Source: Argopecten irradians
Taxonomy: Eukaryota > Mollusca > Bivalvia > Pectinida > Pectinidae
NCBI RefSeq assembly: GCF_041381155.1
Contig: NC_091143.1
Location: 41,556,996 to 41,620,995 of the forward strand
DNA: 64,000 nucleotides
Direction of reading: 5' to 3'
Part shown: positions 24,770-36,689 of the stretch, in pieces
Layout: every line of letters starts with the position of its first letter
Position numbering within the stretch: position 1 is the first letter of the stretch
Translations under genes and position numbers: made by a program
The notes under the pieces: generated by a model
The model's database searches: none
Told to the model about the DNA's origin: nothing
The model's input: only the letters and a program-made list of their open reading frames with translations

Positions 24770-25173
24770 CGATATAAGATATTCGTCGCCTGCCCGATGC
24801 ACATCAACTAATCATTTGAATGTAAAATAAATTGACTATGTTAATGTATCAGCTTTAAGATGTATTATATACATGAATTTTATTTGTTTTTGCTTTTTTC
24901 GAGGGTTTTTTTCTTCTTCTTTTTTTAGGGTGTGTGGGGGGAGGCGGTGTTTATTTTTTTCTCGTTTTTTTTAACTAGTGGATTTGGTTTTTTTCTATTT
25001 TTGTTTCTTGAGGAATTTTATTAATTCATTTTTATTTGAGGGTCTACCAGGTATGCCTTCCTATTGTCTTCAGAAGTCACTTTGTCGTATCAGCCTTTCA
25101 CAGCTCTTATTGGAATGATCAATCACATAATAAAAGTATGGCGGCTGGAACACAGATTATCTAAATACAGAAA

Positions 25174-25700
25174 AGTTATATGTGACTTATCTTTCATACT
25201 CACGAATCAAGGTGATTTTTTAATATGTTATTCATCACCAAAATTTACAAACATTTTGAAAATTACAGTTCTTTCAATGCATTGCCTTTTATTTTTATAA
25301 GTACAAATAAGGGCAGACAATTATTCTTGGTAGTACTGCTAAAAATCATTTTCTGCTATTACCTCTGTATTTGTATTAGTAAAATTATATGTACATCTAT
25401 AGTGAAGCTAAAGAGTACCTACGGTCGGACCATGAAGCCAAGTTGTGGTCTATAATTTCATTTCACATTTTTAGTGTTATTTGTAATTGTAAAGTGATTT
25501 TTGCATCTAAATATACCCAAGGCATGAAAAACAGCAACTTTACAGCACATAAATTCTGTGTTGTAACTATTATTTACAAGGCATCTGAAGCCATTTGAAT
25601 GATTTTCACGGGTTAATTCATCAAACTTTATGGTTTTCAATAGATTAATGAAGAACAAATTAACATGCAATTTTTTTGCCTCGTTACGGCACACATAACT
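25174..25700. mobile_element. TTAA-type MITE, copy 1 (527 bp)
   Basis: Ends are AGTTATATGTGACTTATCTT at the left and the inverse TTACGGCACACATAACT at the right, followed by TTAA. It is inverted relative to the copy at 42787, with shared internal blocks (catactcacgaatcaaggtg; ttgaaaaccataaagtttga read on the opposite strand). The left-flank TTAA is not preserved (gaaa). It has no coding capacity beyond chance ORFs. It lies in intron 1 of locus B, 30 bp upstream of the exon 2 acceptor, so it may supply that intron's branch region. Confidence 0.8.
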
Positions 25701-26488
25701 TTAATACATATAGTTTTCATGACATCGGGGTACATCGGTTCATACTTACAAACAAAACAATCAGGCCCAGTTTACAGCTATGCTTATCGATAAACCTGAA
25801 GATTTATATTTAATATATTTATTCCTGTATAGAAACATCCCTACATTCCCTATATAGTCTAAACATGTTCAATTAAAAAAAATCTTTGGTGCGTTCCCAT
25901 TATGATTTTTGTGAGAGATATCACCTGCGAAATATTCCGAAAAGTACCTTATGACAATAGTATGGTATAAATTGAAGAATTATAACATCGTCCTGACAAC
26001 GTCATTAAGCATATAGAATATTCCTATCAATTCCGAAATCGCCAGTTACGTTCCATGCAATAAATAAAGAATGTAATGGGGGAAATAATAATAACTACTT
26101 CGTCGAACCTCCTTAGGATTGACCGATCATAAAATGCATTTAGGGTCAAGTCCATGCCCTGCAAGTCCAGTCTGGTCTGGTTGTTTGTGTAGTCGTAATA
26201 ATACGTCCCTGACGCACGTGCCTGAGTAGGAACCGTAAACATCGATCCGAAATCCATGAAGACCTTGCTCTGCCATTGCGCCGGAAACTCGCATCGAAGT
26301 TTACCCAAGACAGATACAAATCCTACGACTAGACACAAGGCAACGAATGAGATCAGACTCGTGTCCTTCATTGCTTCAGATGTAATATCTATTTGTGAGA
26401 TTATTCAGACCAGCGATATGATGTCTAATATCTCTAATGCCGGTGTATCATAATCTGATTTGATATTGTAACGACTGGTCGAGTATAG

Positions 26489-26562
26489 ACGGTCATATAT
26501 AGCTCAATTGGTAAAACATACGACTAGTGTTCGGAGGATCTTGATTCGAACCCTTGTCTGGG
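26489..26562 (+). other. tRNA-like sequence (degenerate, A and B boxes)
   Basis: Contains TAGCTCAATTGGTAAAACAT (A-box-like), a possible anticodon arm with loop CTAGTGT, and GATTCGAACCC (B-box-like), but D-stem and acceptor pairing are poor. Probably a SINE head or a tRNA pseudogene. It lies 120 bp upstream of the locus B start, on the opposite strand. Confidence 0.4.
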
Positions 26563-27536
26563 CGTGCTTTTTTCTGCTCATCCTACATTATCGTCAGTCT
26601 TGTACCTCCAGGATAAAGGATAGAATTAGCTTTACTGAGACATTCATTGCTTCTCAATATGTCTCGGGGTTCACTTATTTATTTATTTTTGTTTTACAAC
26701 AGCAACTCAACTTAATTGACATTGATTTAAATTGCGTCTGTCGTCAATGAAACATCAATTTCGTCTTAACATTTATTGTTTTGATTTTCTGTATAAATCG
26801 ATACATCCGTTTACAAATTAGCTATCCTTTGTTTCCATTTAGTTTGGAATACAAGTAATAGAAAACAAAAATGGTAATTTTTATTAACAAGTTAATCATA
26901 AAAAACCATGGTAATGTTTTTGAACATGTTAGTCACAGAAAACAACTTTGATAATGGTAAGTTCTTATTTTTTTTTAAAGCAGCTGATAAGTTCGCTGTC
27001 CGATGTTGGTCAACACCAAAGTTTGAATTTAAGTTGGTTCCAAGATCCATCTACCATTTAAATGAAAATATCTCTCGACAAAGCAGTCCATCGATTGCCT
27101 GAAACATACACGGAAATTTTAAACGTCAATATGAAAATATAAATATAATTCCAGGTCTTTGGACTTAAATATTCCATATGGCATTTGATATATGCGCAAC
27201 TCAGTAACGGTTCACAATTTCATGAAATTTTGTGTCATGAAGTTTTATTTCAAAAACGAAAAAAAAGACAGGCAGTGCCTATATTAGCTGCAATATTGTA
27301 GCTCAAAAGACTTTTAGACAGAAAATGGTGTCGAAAGGTATAGTAGGCCGGGTACGTTTATTCGTTCTATACCTATATCAGATATATTCTAGAGTGTAAT
27401 TTGCTTTTTTAATTGTTGCTTTGTAGTTTAATTAGTTTGACAGTAAATTTAACTGATCAAGTGATACGTTATATTGTTAAAACAAACACAAAATTTTAAC
27501 TAGACTAATCAATTACTTTATCTTCTTACCTGTAAC
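26563..27536. other. Intergenic B-C spacer, nothing recognised
   Basis: AT-rich, with no family exon, RNA or repeat identified. Any terminal exon of gene C would lie here on the minus strand, but none could be recognised. Confidence 0.4.
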
Positions 27537-29748
27537 CAGTGTAGTACTGTTCTGGCAATGCCGTGGAGGAATAAAAACATTTGGGCTCTTCAAACCAATA
27601 TTGTCCAGGAACTCGTAATACACAGAAAAGGTTCCATACGAACTCTGGCTTTGGTCTCTGATCAAGAGACGTACTGGGGCGCAGAAATCACCTACAACAA
27701 AGGATTACATGTTTAATTCATTTAACAGAGAATCCTTGTTATTCCATGGGTTATTATCACTGGACTGTGTCATAGTATAACTGAGGCATATCAGGAAAAA
27801 TAAACTGACCAATCACCGAGAGCGACCACCGATTCCAAAGCCACAAAGTGTCTCATATGTTGTCTCACATAGAGCCTTCAGTTTTGATATAGCTCAGGGA
27901 TGGATATTGACATCAGTGATAGTAACCCCTAGAATATCGAGGATATTTGTAATATAGCCATATAAGGCAGAAACACCAAAACAGTAGTTTCTACTGTAGT
28001 ATCATAGTAGAATGCAATTTGATCACGAACAATTCTGAAAGATAGCGCAATTATTATGGGTTTGCTATATCTTTGCATATTAGAACTTATTGTCTACGTT
28101 ACATTAGTGTTAGTTGATATAAATTGAACAAATGTAAGGGAATGTCATTGGCAAAATTAGGAACAAAACATCGGAGAATCCGGAGATAAAAGGCATAATT
28201 CACTGGGGTCACTAGAGTTCAATTTTTCGAAACAAAGTGAAATCAAAAGAACTTCAATCATTTTAACATAAGTAACATTAGATAACGCAAGTTTTGACTT
28301 ACTTAATTCGTGATTTTTGTTTCTAGAAACCGGGGCCTCTTTTTCGAGATTTCTCTAAACAAAAACATAGACTAAAGGAAAAACTTAAGTTTTGTTCATT
28401 ATTTAACTGAAGTCCTTTTTTTAATGAAGAATTCGTCGCCAGATACTTACTTGATTTACTTACTATTTTTTAAATAAAATTCAACAAAAAACAATGATTA
28501 TGCCAAAATGGTCTTTATCGATACCAACCAACTCTAGCATCCATGGTGACTGCTATTTTGCCCAGCGGTCCTCCATTCATTCTCGTCCATTCGTACTGTC
28601 CTAAGATCTCTTTAAACCCCCCAATGCCGCCGTAATAGTGTGGCCAGGCATCACCTAACGGGATAAAATATCATTTTACATTAATTTTTTTATGTCAGTG
28701 GGTCAGGTACTAAGCAGTTATTGCAACAGCACTTATTTAGGCGCACTCAAGATTGATTTGAATCAATTGTTCTTACCCGGTACTCCTTTCCATTGCTTCC
28801 AGAAAGAACTTACACCGGCCTGTCTTTCACAAGTATGATCGGAGTTGTCTATCGTGTAAAACGCTGGCTATATGCAAACAAGATAAAACAAATATATGTA
28901 CATATTTCAAACTAGAAATAGAACTTAATTATCTACTTTAAAATATAATTAACTACACGTTACTTTTTTTAACATCCTCTGATCTATGTTGGTAAACCAC
29001 ATAATAAAAATCATTGTACAAATGTATCAGTTTATAGTTCAGTATTAGGGATATATATTAATTATCGGGCAATCATTTATTTGCTCTATATTTTGTTATT
29101 CACTTACATAGTTGTTATCAATAGTCGATGTTATATTTAATGCATAACAAAACTATTCCAGAAATCACAAACCAATTTTGACATTCAACATATCCACGTT
29201 ACTATAACCGCCGTTTATCCACTTGTGGAATATGTCGTAACAAACCTGAATGCAATTCAGAAGAAAATAACTGACCAATCACACGCTTGCAGAGACTTCT
29301 TGTGAAGGTTACATAGAAAGCGCCACCAGATGACCAAATTATACCTGCCCATTTGTTGTCACACACATTACCCTCAGTAAATTTGAACGCCAGTGATAGT
29401 AACCTCTGGGCTATCGAGGATACACCATTAAGTTGCTTACATACCGTTAAGATGACAATACTTTACACTTACCTCGTTAAACTTCCATATCAGAGTGAAG
29501 TCCACGGAAGAATTGTCAACTCTCTCTACTCCGGTGAAGTCAAATCTCATTTGTTGGTTTGGGTAATCGAAATAAAACATTCCGGATCCATCGATCTGAT
29601 TGCGACCCATCAGCCTCATATCGAAATCAAAGAACAGGTCACTCTGCCATTGGGATGGGAATACACAGCGTAGTTTCGGTTTAGCATCAACAGCGTGTAA
29701 TGAAACCAGGACACACAAAAACAACAGAACAGACATCCCTGCTTCCAT
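27537..29748 (-). CDS. Ependymin-related protein gene C
   Basis: Intact four-exon EPDR-like gene. Exons: 29473-29748, 28777-28867, 28529-28654, 27537-27691. I choose the internal Met (MEAGMSVLLFLCVLVSLHAV) because it begins a clean signal peptide; an in-frame upstream ATG at 29826 would add 26 residues ahead of it. Exon 1: RCVFPSQWQSDLFFDFD, FYFDYPNQQMRFDFTG. Exon 2: FYTIDNSDHTCERQ and FWKQWKGVPG. Exon 3: DAWPHYYGGIGGFKEI, VTMDARVG. Exon 4: DFCAPVRLLIRDQ, YGTFSVYYEFLD, NVFIPPRHCQN. The four family cysteines are present. Exon 3 uses a weak donor (GTTGGT). At the end of exon 4 either GTTACA (phase 0, matching the paralogues) or GTAAG seven bases later could be used; without splicing a stop follows at 27513. 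The encoded protein is about 210 residues, normal for the family. A secreted, disulfide-linked glycoprotein is the expected product; ligand unknown. Confidence 0.8.
27760..27955. repeat. Dispersed repeat with 'ctgaccaatcac' core
   Basis: Related, diverged stretches occur near 29260-29430, 33730-33830, 44085-44190, 50030-50275 and 54240-54480. They share 'ctgaccaatcac/taggcctgcagagacttc', 'cacatagccttcagttttg' and 'agtaacccctggagtatcga' segments, always near ependymin exons. They may be an old transposon or just ancestral intron sequence shared by the duplicated genes. Confidence 0.5.
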
Positions 29749-32182
29749 GTTGTCGATTATCAACAATAGGTCAATGGTAGAAGTTTTAAAGGTGGCGAAA
29801 AGTCTGCAAAATGTCGCAGTTGACAAAATATGTCGTTTAAAAGTAAATTTGAGGGTGTCTTCTCACTTAGCCAACATTCTAAATTTTGAGGTATATAGGT
29901 GAGGTATTTTGTTGGCCAGGTGTGAAAGATAGAACAATAGGAGATAATTACAGGTAAGGCTATAGGCTGTTTCATAAAACGTTCAACTTTTATGGGTATG
30001 TACTTTATGTAAAGAGAAATAACGCTGGATATTAAAGTATTACATGTGTTTTTATTAATAAATACACATTGTATATTAGAATGCATACATCAAGTAGTAG
30101 ATTTTGAGCATAGCTACTACTTTCAAATAATTTCATGTTTACTAAATATATATCAGAATGGACACAAAAAGTAAATAGATTTTGAACATAGCTACTACTT
30201 TCAAATAATTTCAATTTTGATAATATATATCAGAAATGACACAAAAAGTAATTAAATTTTGAGTTCGAGTTATCAAAAGATGATTTACATGTTTGTGTTC
30301 ATGCAATTTTAATCTTATATATACCATGTATATATATGATATGCATTATCCTAATCATAAGAGTCTATATCATGAACTTGTCTGATGAATTTGTATATTT
30401 ATATTTATCGCTTGTGATCCCGGTGTAGATATGACTCAGACAACATGTACGGTTTTCTATCTGTGAGTGGTGTGTATCAGTTATTAAACATGTCAATATA
30501 GATAATATAATTCATAAAAAGATAGGATAATGCCATTTGGCGTCATGTACTAAACATATTTGATGTTACATCTCTCGGTCATTCCTGACTTTGTGTCTTT
30601 CCGTGGTACTTGCGTCTAATCCTTACATGATCTTAATATAACGTAAAGATTGTACATTAAACCAATTTTCTTTCGCGGCTACTTTATTTCACGAGTTCCA
30701 TTTCAAGACAAGTTCGCGAAGATTGCGGATTTAATTGAACGGAATTCCCTATCAACATAAATGACAAAAAAGCTAATTCGCTTAGATACACTTTGGATTT
30801 ATTTATATCGCGAAATTCGCTAAAGTAAAACACACGCGAAAGAAAGTTGGTTTAGAGTATGCAAATATAGGTCAAACAGTAAAAATTGTCTCTTTTACAA
30901 ATTTTCGGTCTCTTGGCCATCTTCGGGTACATAGAATTGAAAACAAAACTAGGCGAAATCCATCGTAAGCTTCTTGATAAATTATAGGGTTTTACATTAT
31001 AATGTAATTAAGTGTTCATTTGAAATGTAACCAAACATTCGCTTGGTATATATGACCAAAATATCTGATTTATCTAATATATGACACTAGGCATACACTT
31101 CAAAATCTGAACTTTTATTAACGTAGTTAGTAATTTTAGAAGTTCGAATAATATATTGTTTCTCTTCTTTGTGTGCCTTCTATTGTTACTCTTGCTATTT
31201 TGCCTTTTGTCTCCGTACTTGTGTCTCATTCTGTCCATCTTCTATTTCCTTCTATCCCATAAATAGCCTCAGGAACTTAGAAGGGAATTTTCTTTTCTTC
31301 CTTTGGTCAGACTATAAATAAAAATACCAATACTGTATGACATACCATTGTTAACAATGTTTAAGACAATTTCAATATTTATAGTGACATCAATATATGT
31401 TTTCTTGCAACAACGACGTTTTAAATGGGATGCAAAATTTTTACTGTTCAGAGTTGTAAATTATTTGACAATTTTGCAAGTATCATAATTTTAACAAATA
31501 CGTTTATTTTGGTTATAAACCTTAAAACCACTTGCACTGGGGAAGTAATGCAACATGAAATGATGACGTTAAGATAATGTGAGTAGCGTCACAGCGCAAT
31601 AAACCTATATGTATGATTTTTTCTCGTTTATCAAATCCTTATTAATCTTGTATCACCCTAATATAAACTAGTCTAGCAAAAAGACATGCTGGATCATTGC
31701 AAAGTTTTATAACGCCACGACGACAACAGCATAATCACAATGATATGGTTTGTCATTGGTCTAGAAATACTTTTATCAACACATAACAAAAAATAAAGGC
31801 GAAGTTTGGAACGTCGCCTCCGTTTAGCTGATACCATGGTAACACTTTTCATAGAAAATAAATCACGGGATTAGGGTGTGGTTCACAATGGAACCTCGGC
31901 ATTTGACACAATTCAATTGCTACACAATATGCAAGCCTAGTATGATTTTTTTCCAATTTAAGAATCTTACCCAGGGATTGAAATGCTCATTTATCAATTA
32001 TGAGGATGGGAGATTCTATTTACCCTACTTCGGGAACCCACAAGTGTCCTAGTTTGTGACAAACGATAAAGCTGCGACTCCTGGGTTTTCGACGATGTTA
32101 TTATTCATTTCCTTACGAAGGAAATACGGAGACACCATATGAAGTATGCAACAGAAAACAATTGATTGAAACATCGGTGTAC
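29749..32182. other. C-D spacer with short tandem repeat
   Basis: Upstream of gene C and downstream of D exon 4. At 30098-30262 a 78-bp unit (ttttgagcatagctactact) is repeated just over twice. 31140-31330 (ccttctatcccataaatagc and flanks) is shared with 37390-37560 and, inverted, with 52260-52450, so it belongs to the D/E/F duplication. No coding exon recognised. Confidence 0.55.
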
Positions 32183-34298
32183 CTTTGACGGGATAGTTTT
32201 AGAACAAAACGACGGTAGGTTAAACACACTGTGGTCGGTGATATTTTGAGTATCCAGAAATTCATAGTGGGTTATGTCACCAAAGGCCGTGTCGCTGTAT
32301 TCGCTTTGGATGATGTATCGGATAGGAGGACAAACTTCTCCTGGAAATAACAAATATTGGTCTGTGACGTCAGACAATTTTGTGTGACAATATACAAAGG
32401 CATTATATAAAGTCCTTAAATAAATACACTCGCATAATGTATATATCGATCATATACACCAAACGTTGTAAATGCATTATAAAATTAGTATTTTTACACT
32501 TTTAAGTGTAATTACTGTAAAATCATAATTTAAAAATCATATCCCCGAAATGAAGTTAGAGGAGGTATACTTGAACCACAGTGTATGTCTATGTATCTGT
32601 CTGTCTGTCGTACGTACATTTTGTACAGATGACAACTTATAAATCTATATTTACATATTCAATGTAGCACCACTATGTAACCTTACCAAACGCTGTTGGT
32701 ATTCATCAGTTCTCTTCTTAATTTGACGTCAATGTCATTGCGACGTCACAATTGTCGTGCGAGCGTTCATGGAAGATGGCTGTATTAACTAGCTGCTGTC
32801 AATTTGGCATTAATACTCCCATAATTGCCAACGTAAGGCAGGGTAATGATTGCGTGAACAGATTTTGATTATACTACACTTCACTAGCCGCCTTGGGTAA
32901 TAAGAAGGTGTCACGTTAAATTTAGCTGTTTTGATGTCTATTGTTAAGATGACGTCACAAATGATTTTACCTGATTTGAGATACATGATGTAACATTGTA
33001 TTTATAATTTTTATGAACTGACGTCGAGTGTTGATTTCAGCATATTATGCTTACCTGCTTTGACGTCGATTGTTAAAATATCGTTAGCGTATTGCTCTTT
33101 CCTAATCAGAGTGAAGAGTTCGGTTATCTCCTGAAAATATCCAATACCACCATGCCAATCCGAGTGGGCGTCCACTAAAACCAGTAGGTCAAAGTCTATT
33201 ATGAAATTAGCTTTCTTAACAAAAATATTATTACTAGATTAGCTAAATATCAGTCCAATTGTAATTTCAACTGGCTTCGAATGTGAAATTTGATTTCATC
33301 TTTGGAATAGCTTCAAAGAATTTATTAAAAAAAAGAATAACAATACTTATAATATCGGTTTGCCTAATTTTACATACAAGGTACGCCATTCCATGGATTC
33401 CAGATATAGTCACTAACTTTTCCCTTGTAACACGTGTTATTGTCGTTATCGATGGTATAAACTGCACTCTGTAATTTAACCGAAAAAAGACGACAAATTA
33501 TATAGTTGGGAACGCAGTCTTTGGAACATATGGTTTGTTTCTTTTACAGTTTCATCTGCCTATTTTTGTGCTACATTCATCCTTGAACTCCATGAGTTGT
33601 TATCGGTTACGTTATATCAACGTTAGGATTACGACATGAAAATAAATATCAGAATAAACATTTGAAAATGAAAGTGATGCAAGAACGACGCTCAAATTAA
33701 TACCTTATTCTTACTACGGATTTCTTTTGGTGTAGTTCACAGGGACAAGTTGTCGCACACATAGCCTTCAATTTTGCAATGACATAGTCTAGGTGTAAAT
33801 ATGATAGCAACCACTGGAGCATTTAGAATATGCTTGAGCACGAATAGAAAATTATATTTGAAAAAGATATTATCACAAAAGTTAGTCACATGATATCGAA
33901 CATTCAATATGGATCATCTGAACGCGTGATTTATATAAAAAAAAGGAAAATGAACTGCAGTACAATCCCGTTATATAATTGAAAAGCAGTTTTCATACAC
34001 ACGAAAGGAAATTATTTACCTCATTGAAATGCCAAATGTATGTATTTGAGATTTCGACGTTGCCTAGCGACGCCGTGACTTTGATGTCAAATCTCATCTG
34101 CTTGCTGGGGTAGTCATAGTAATATGTCCCAGTACCGTTCATCACTTCCGGTATTGACATAACCACTTCGCCAGAATCAAAGAAAACTTTACTCTGCCAT
34201 GATGGTGGAAATGTACAATGGACGCCAAGGTCATTTTCATGAGTTGCTGACACCAGCGAAGAGAGCAACAGAAACGTCAATGATTTGAAGACATCCAT
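32183..34298 (-). CDS. Ependymin-related protein gene D
   Basis: Intact four-exon gene, close paralogue of E and F. Exons: 34020-34298, 33378-33468, 33055-33174, 32183-32340. The start is the Met of MDVFKSLTFLLLSSLVSA, a typical signal peptide and the same start as in F; an in-frame ATG 51 bases upstream is less likely. Exon 1: HCTFPPSWQSKVFFDSG, GTYYYDYPSKQMRFDI. Exon 2: VYTIDNDNNTCYKGK and YIWNPWNGVP. Exon 3: DAHSDWHGGIGYFQEI, ILTIDVKAG. Exon 4: EVCPPIRYIIQSE, HYEFLD, HSVFNLPSFCSK. Donors GTAAAT, GTATGT, GTAAGC and GTACAC; phases 0/1/1/0. A short degenerate version of the exon-3-donor repeat lies at 32925-33054 in intron 3. Reading past the last donor gives a stop at 32105; a short terminal exon was not found. 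About 213 residues, four conserved cysteines, several NxT/S sites. Predicted secreted protein, role unknown. Confidence 0.8.
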
Positions 34299-35559
34299 AT
34301 TGGTTAGGTAAATGTAGCGTTTATCTATCAACTGATAAATAAACCACACAAATACTATCTATAGTAAAGCTATCTCAACATCATAGAAAAATTAAAATTT
34401 GCTGATATGAACATAACGTTTAACGAATACTAGTATGAAACATATCTATCCCAGGGGATTGTGACACGTTTTAACAGAAATCAAAGGGAACTGCTAATCA
34501 TGATTGTCTTTGCTATACCAAAACGCAAACACACGGAATAGTAGTGATTGCTTCCTAAGCTAATAACGCACACAAAATGAAATGTGTCCCTTTTATAAAA
34601 CAAAATTATCACTGGGAAAAATAATATTTTATATTTTATGAAAAGGTGGGGTTGCAAAATCCGCCCAAGCGCCGATTTTTTTCAAATTTTGAGGTGTTAA
34701 AGGTCTAGGTACATAACTACTTTTTATGTGCTTTTTATTTATTTTGTATGTTTTAAAAAGGCATAAAGGGCCTAAAATGATGTTTTCTAAAATTACTTTG
34801 GGTATGTGGCAAGGGGATCCCTTATGTCCATCTTTTGAACATAATTTTTATTTTTTAATTATTTTTGTTAATAAAAGATACTTCAATCTTTATTTCATAT
34901 CCATTTATAACGATATTTACGAATTATTTTTACGACAAATTGATTTTGAAGGAAAGAAACCTCAAATTTTTGTCAGGATAAAAATTTAGGATATTGGGTT
35001 TGCTCGAAATATTTGGCATGTTATCGATTTTGTCCACACTTTTAAACCATTTTAAAAACACGCTATAGGTATAATCCTATAACAGATACTTTTTCAAAAA
35101 AACTGAAATCCGTGAAAATAGCATTTCATAGGCTGAAATGTAGCGAGGGGAATTTTCTGAAAAATCAATATTTGCCCTAGTTGACCATAAATTCAAAATT
35201 GATTATAGACATCTTAATAAAACAACAGTTAGTGATAGAATTTTTTGTTAACTAACATATGTACTCTAAAATTATTGCATTTCTTTTCATGCATCTTCCC
35301 TAACAGTACAAAAAAGCCTAACAACTAGATATGCTCTAGGGTGAAACAAATAGTTTCTCTTTTCGTATCAGAAATCAAATAATTATTTGAAATATATTTT
35401 GTCAGCAACTCAGACTCAAAAGATACAAATTAAGATTATCCATCTCTCTTATGTAGATAGAAACTATCTTAAATTGACTTAAAAATGATTAATGATTGTA
35501 ACAGAGTTACATTTGATTTTCAAATAAAATATGTATAATTTAAAAATAATACCAGCACC

Positions 35560-36070
35560 ACAAAGGCTACAATAATAATTTTGAACAATCAGACGGCTTT
35601 TATTTCGAAACAATGGCAGCAATGTATTTAAAACTATTACTGTCTCATTCGGCATACCCCATAACCCATATGTACCAATTTTCACTAATATCTAATAATA
35701 TATAAATTTCAACCAATCAGAGACCTTCATTTTGTTTCCATGGCAACCAATGTTTTAAAAAGGGATTCCATGTTATTCAGCATATTTTATAACCCATATT
35801 TACCGATTTTCACTTAAATCTGACAATATCTAAATTTCAACCAATCAGAGGCATCAATTTGGTTTCCATGGCAACCCATCTTTTTGAAAGTGTTACCATG
35901 TTATTCAGCATACTTCGTAACCTCTATATACCAATTTTCACTTAATTCTGACATCATTTAAATTTTAGCCAATCAGAGGCCTCCGTTTTGTTACCATGGC
36001 AACCAATATTTTAAAAGGTGTTACCATGATATTTAGCAATAACAATTATTACTGTACATTGATTTTCACT
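35560..36070. repeat. 128-bp tandem repeat, four units
   Basis: Units share 'accaattttcactt', 'aaatttcaaccaatcagag', 'tttccatggcaacc' and 'gttattcagcata'. The CCAATCAG motif recurs at 35713, 35841 and 35969, exactly 128 bp apart, with a degenerate version (acaatcag) at 35585. Lies inside the TIR element. Confidence 0.9.
35713..36003. promoter_or_regulatory. Three CCAAT-box / RFX X-box pairs
   Basis: CCAATCAG at 35713-35720, 35841-35848 and 35969-35976. Each is followed 21 bp later (start to start) by a palindromic X-box: GTTTCCATGGCAAC at 35734-35747 and 35862-35875, GTTACCATGGCAAC at 35990-36003. All three fit the RFX consensus GTHNYYATRRNAAC. CCAATCAG is the classic NF-Y core. Binding is inference; the sites and constant spacing are seen directly. 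Confidence 0.6.
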
Positions 36071-36689
36071 TATATCGGACTCTGGAATCATAAACAGGAA
36101 ATGTATATCTAGGTATACTAACAAAGAAGTGTTCCGTTGCTACATGCACTCTCTATTTTCAAGTCACTCAAAAACAGTTTTCCCGGATTTTAATTTTGAA
36201 CCTAATTTACACATAGACAGAAAATGTCATGGAAGTATTTGGAAATGGGGGTAAAATTGTGGACAAAACCAGTAACAGGGTGAAATGAGATGACAAAGAG
36301 CAATGTTTTGTTATCGTTTTTTCCAAAAAGTGTTACTTTTTCGTAAAAAATATTATTTCAAACAAAATCTTCCGTTAAAAATCTAAAAGAAATGACTTAA
36401 ATATAAAGTATACGATCTACTTAAATGATTTATAAATAAAAAATGTCGGATATTTAACAAAGGCTAATCTTTTTTGGCATGTTTGTGCAGGTAGTTTCAA
36501 TGAAAATGACTACTAATAATTCAGGCCCTTTGGGCCTTTTTAAAATCACAAAAGGAAAAAGAAGTGTCATTTTAAAGGGACAACTAGTAGTAATTTCAAT
36601 ATGCAAAGTTTCAAGAAAATTGGGCTGTGGGCAGTTTCTATGGGATTTTTAACATTAGCTTGAACACCACCTTTATGAAATTTTATCAT

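Larger units (their letters stand above)
22944..26371 (-). pseudogene. Ependymin-related locus B, stops in exon 2
   Basis: Exons: 26099-26371, 25048-25144, 24368-24496, 22944-23101. Exon 1 has a signal peptide (SFVALCLVVGFVSVLG), RCEFPAQWQS and YYYDYTNNQTRLDLQG. Exon 2 reads FYYVIDHSNKSCERLIRQSDF, then TGA at 25070-25072, RQ, TAG at 25061-25063, then EGIPG. The stops occupy the two positions that are Trp in gene A (FWEQWQGIPG) and gene C (FWKQWKGVPG). Exon 3 gives EEYQFLKVMVE and MTIDIKPG; exon 4 gives DKCAPSRLLM, LNYELLD and NCTNVTIS. Splice sites (GTAGTT, GTAGAC, GTGGGT, GTATGT donors) and phases 0/1/1 are kept. Reading past the exon 4 donor gives a stop at 22917. Everything else looks functional, so inactivation seems recent, unless the stops are corrected or the exon is skipped. 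Intron 1 holds a MITE starting 30 bp from the exon 2 acceptor, intron 2 a SINE and intron 3 a tRNA. Confidence 0.75.
34642..36674. mobile_element. 2.0-kb TIR element in the D-E spacer
   Basis: Starts AAAGGTGGGGTTGCAAAA and ends with the inverse of AAAGGTGGTGTTCAAGC, flanked on both sides by ATGA (34638-34641 and 36675-36678). The inverted duplicate of this spacer near 53195 runs through the corresponding point (ttttatactttatcaaataa) without the element, so it looks like an insertion after duplication. No transposase recognised; chance ORFs only. The family is unknown to me; the 4-bp duplication is not diagnostic on its own. It carries the 128-bp repeat described separately. Confidence 0.7.
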
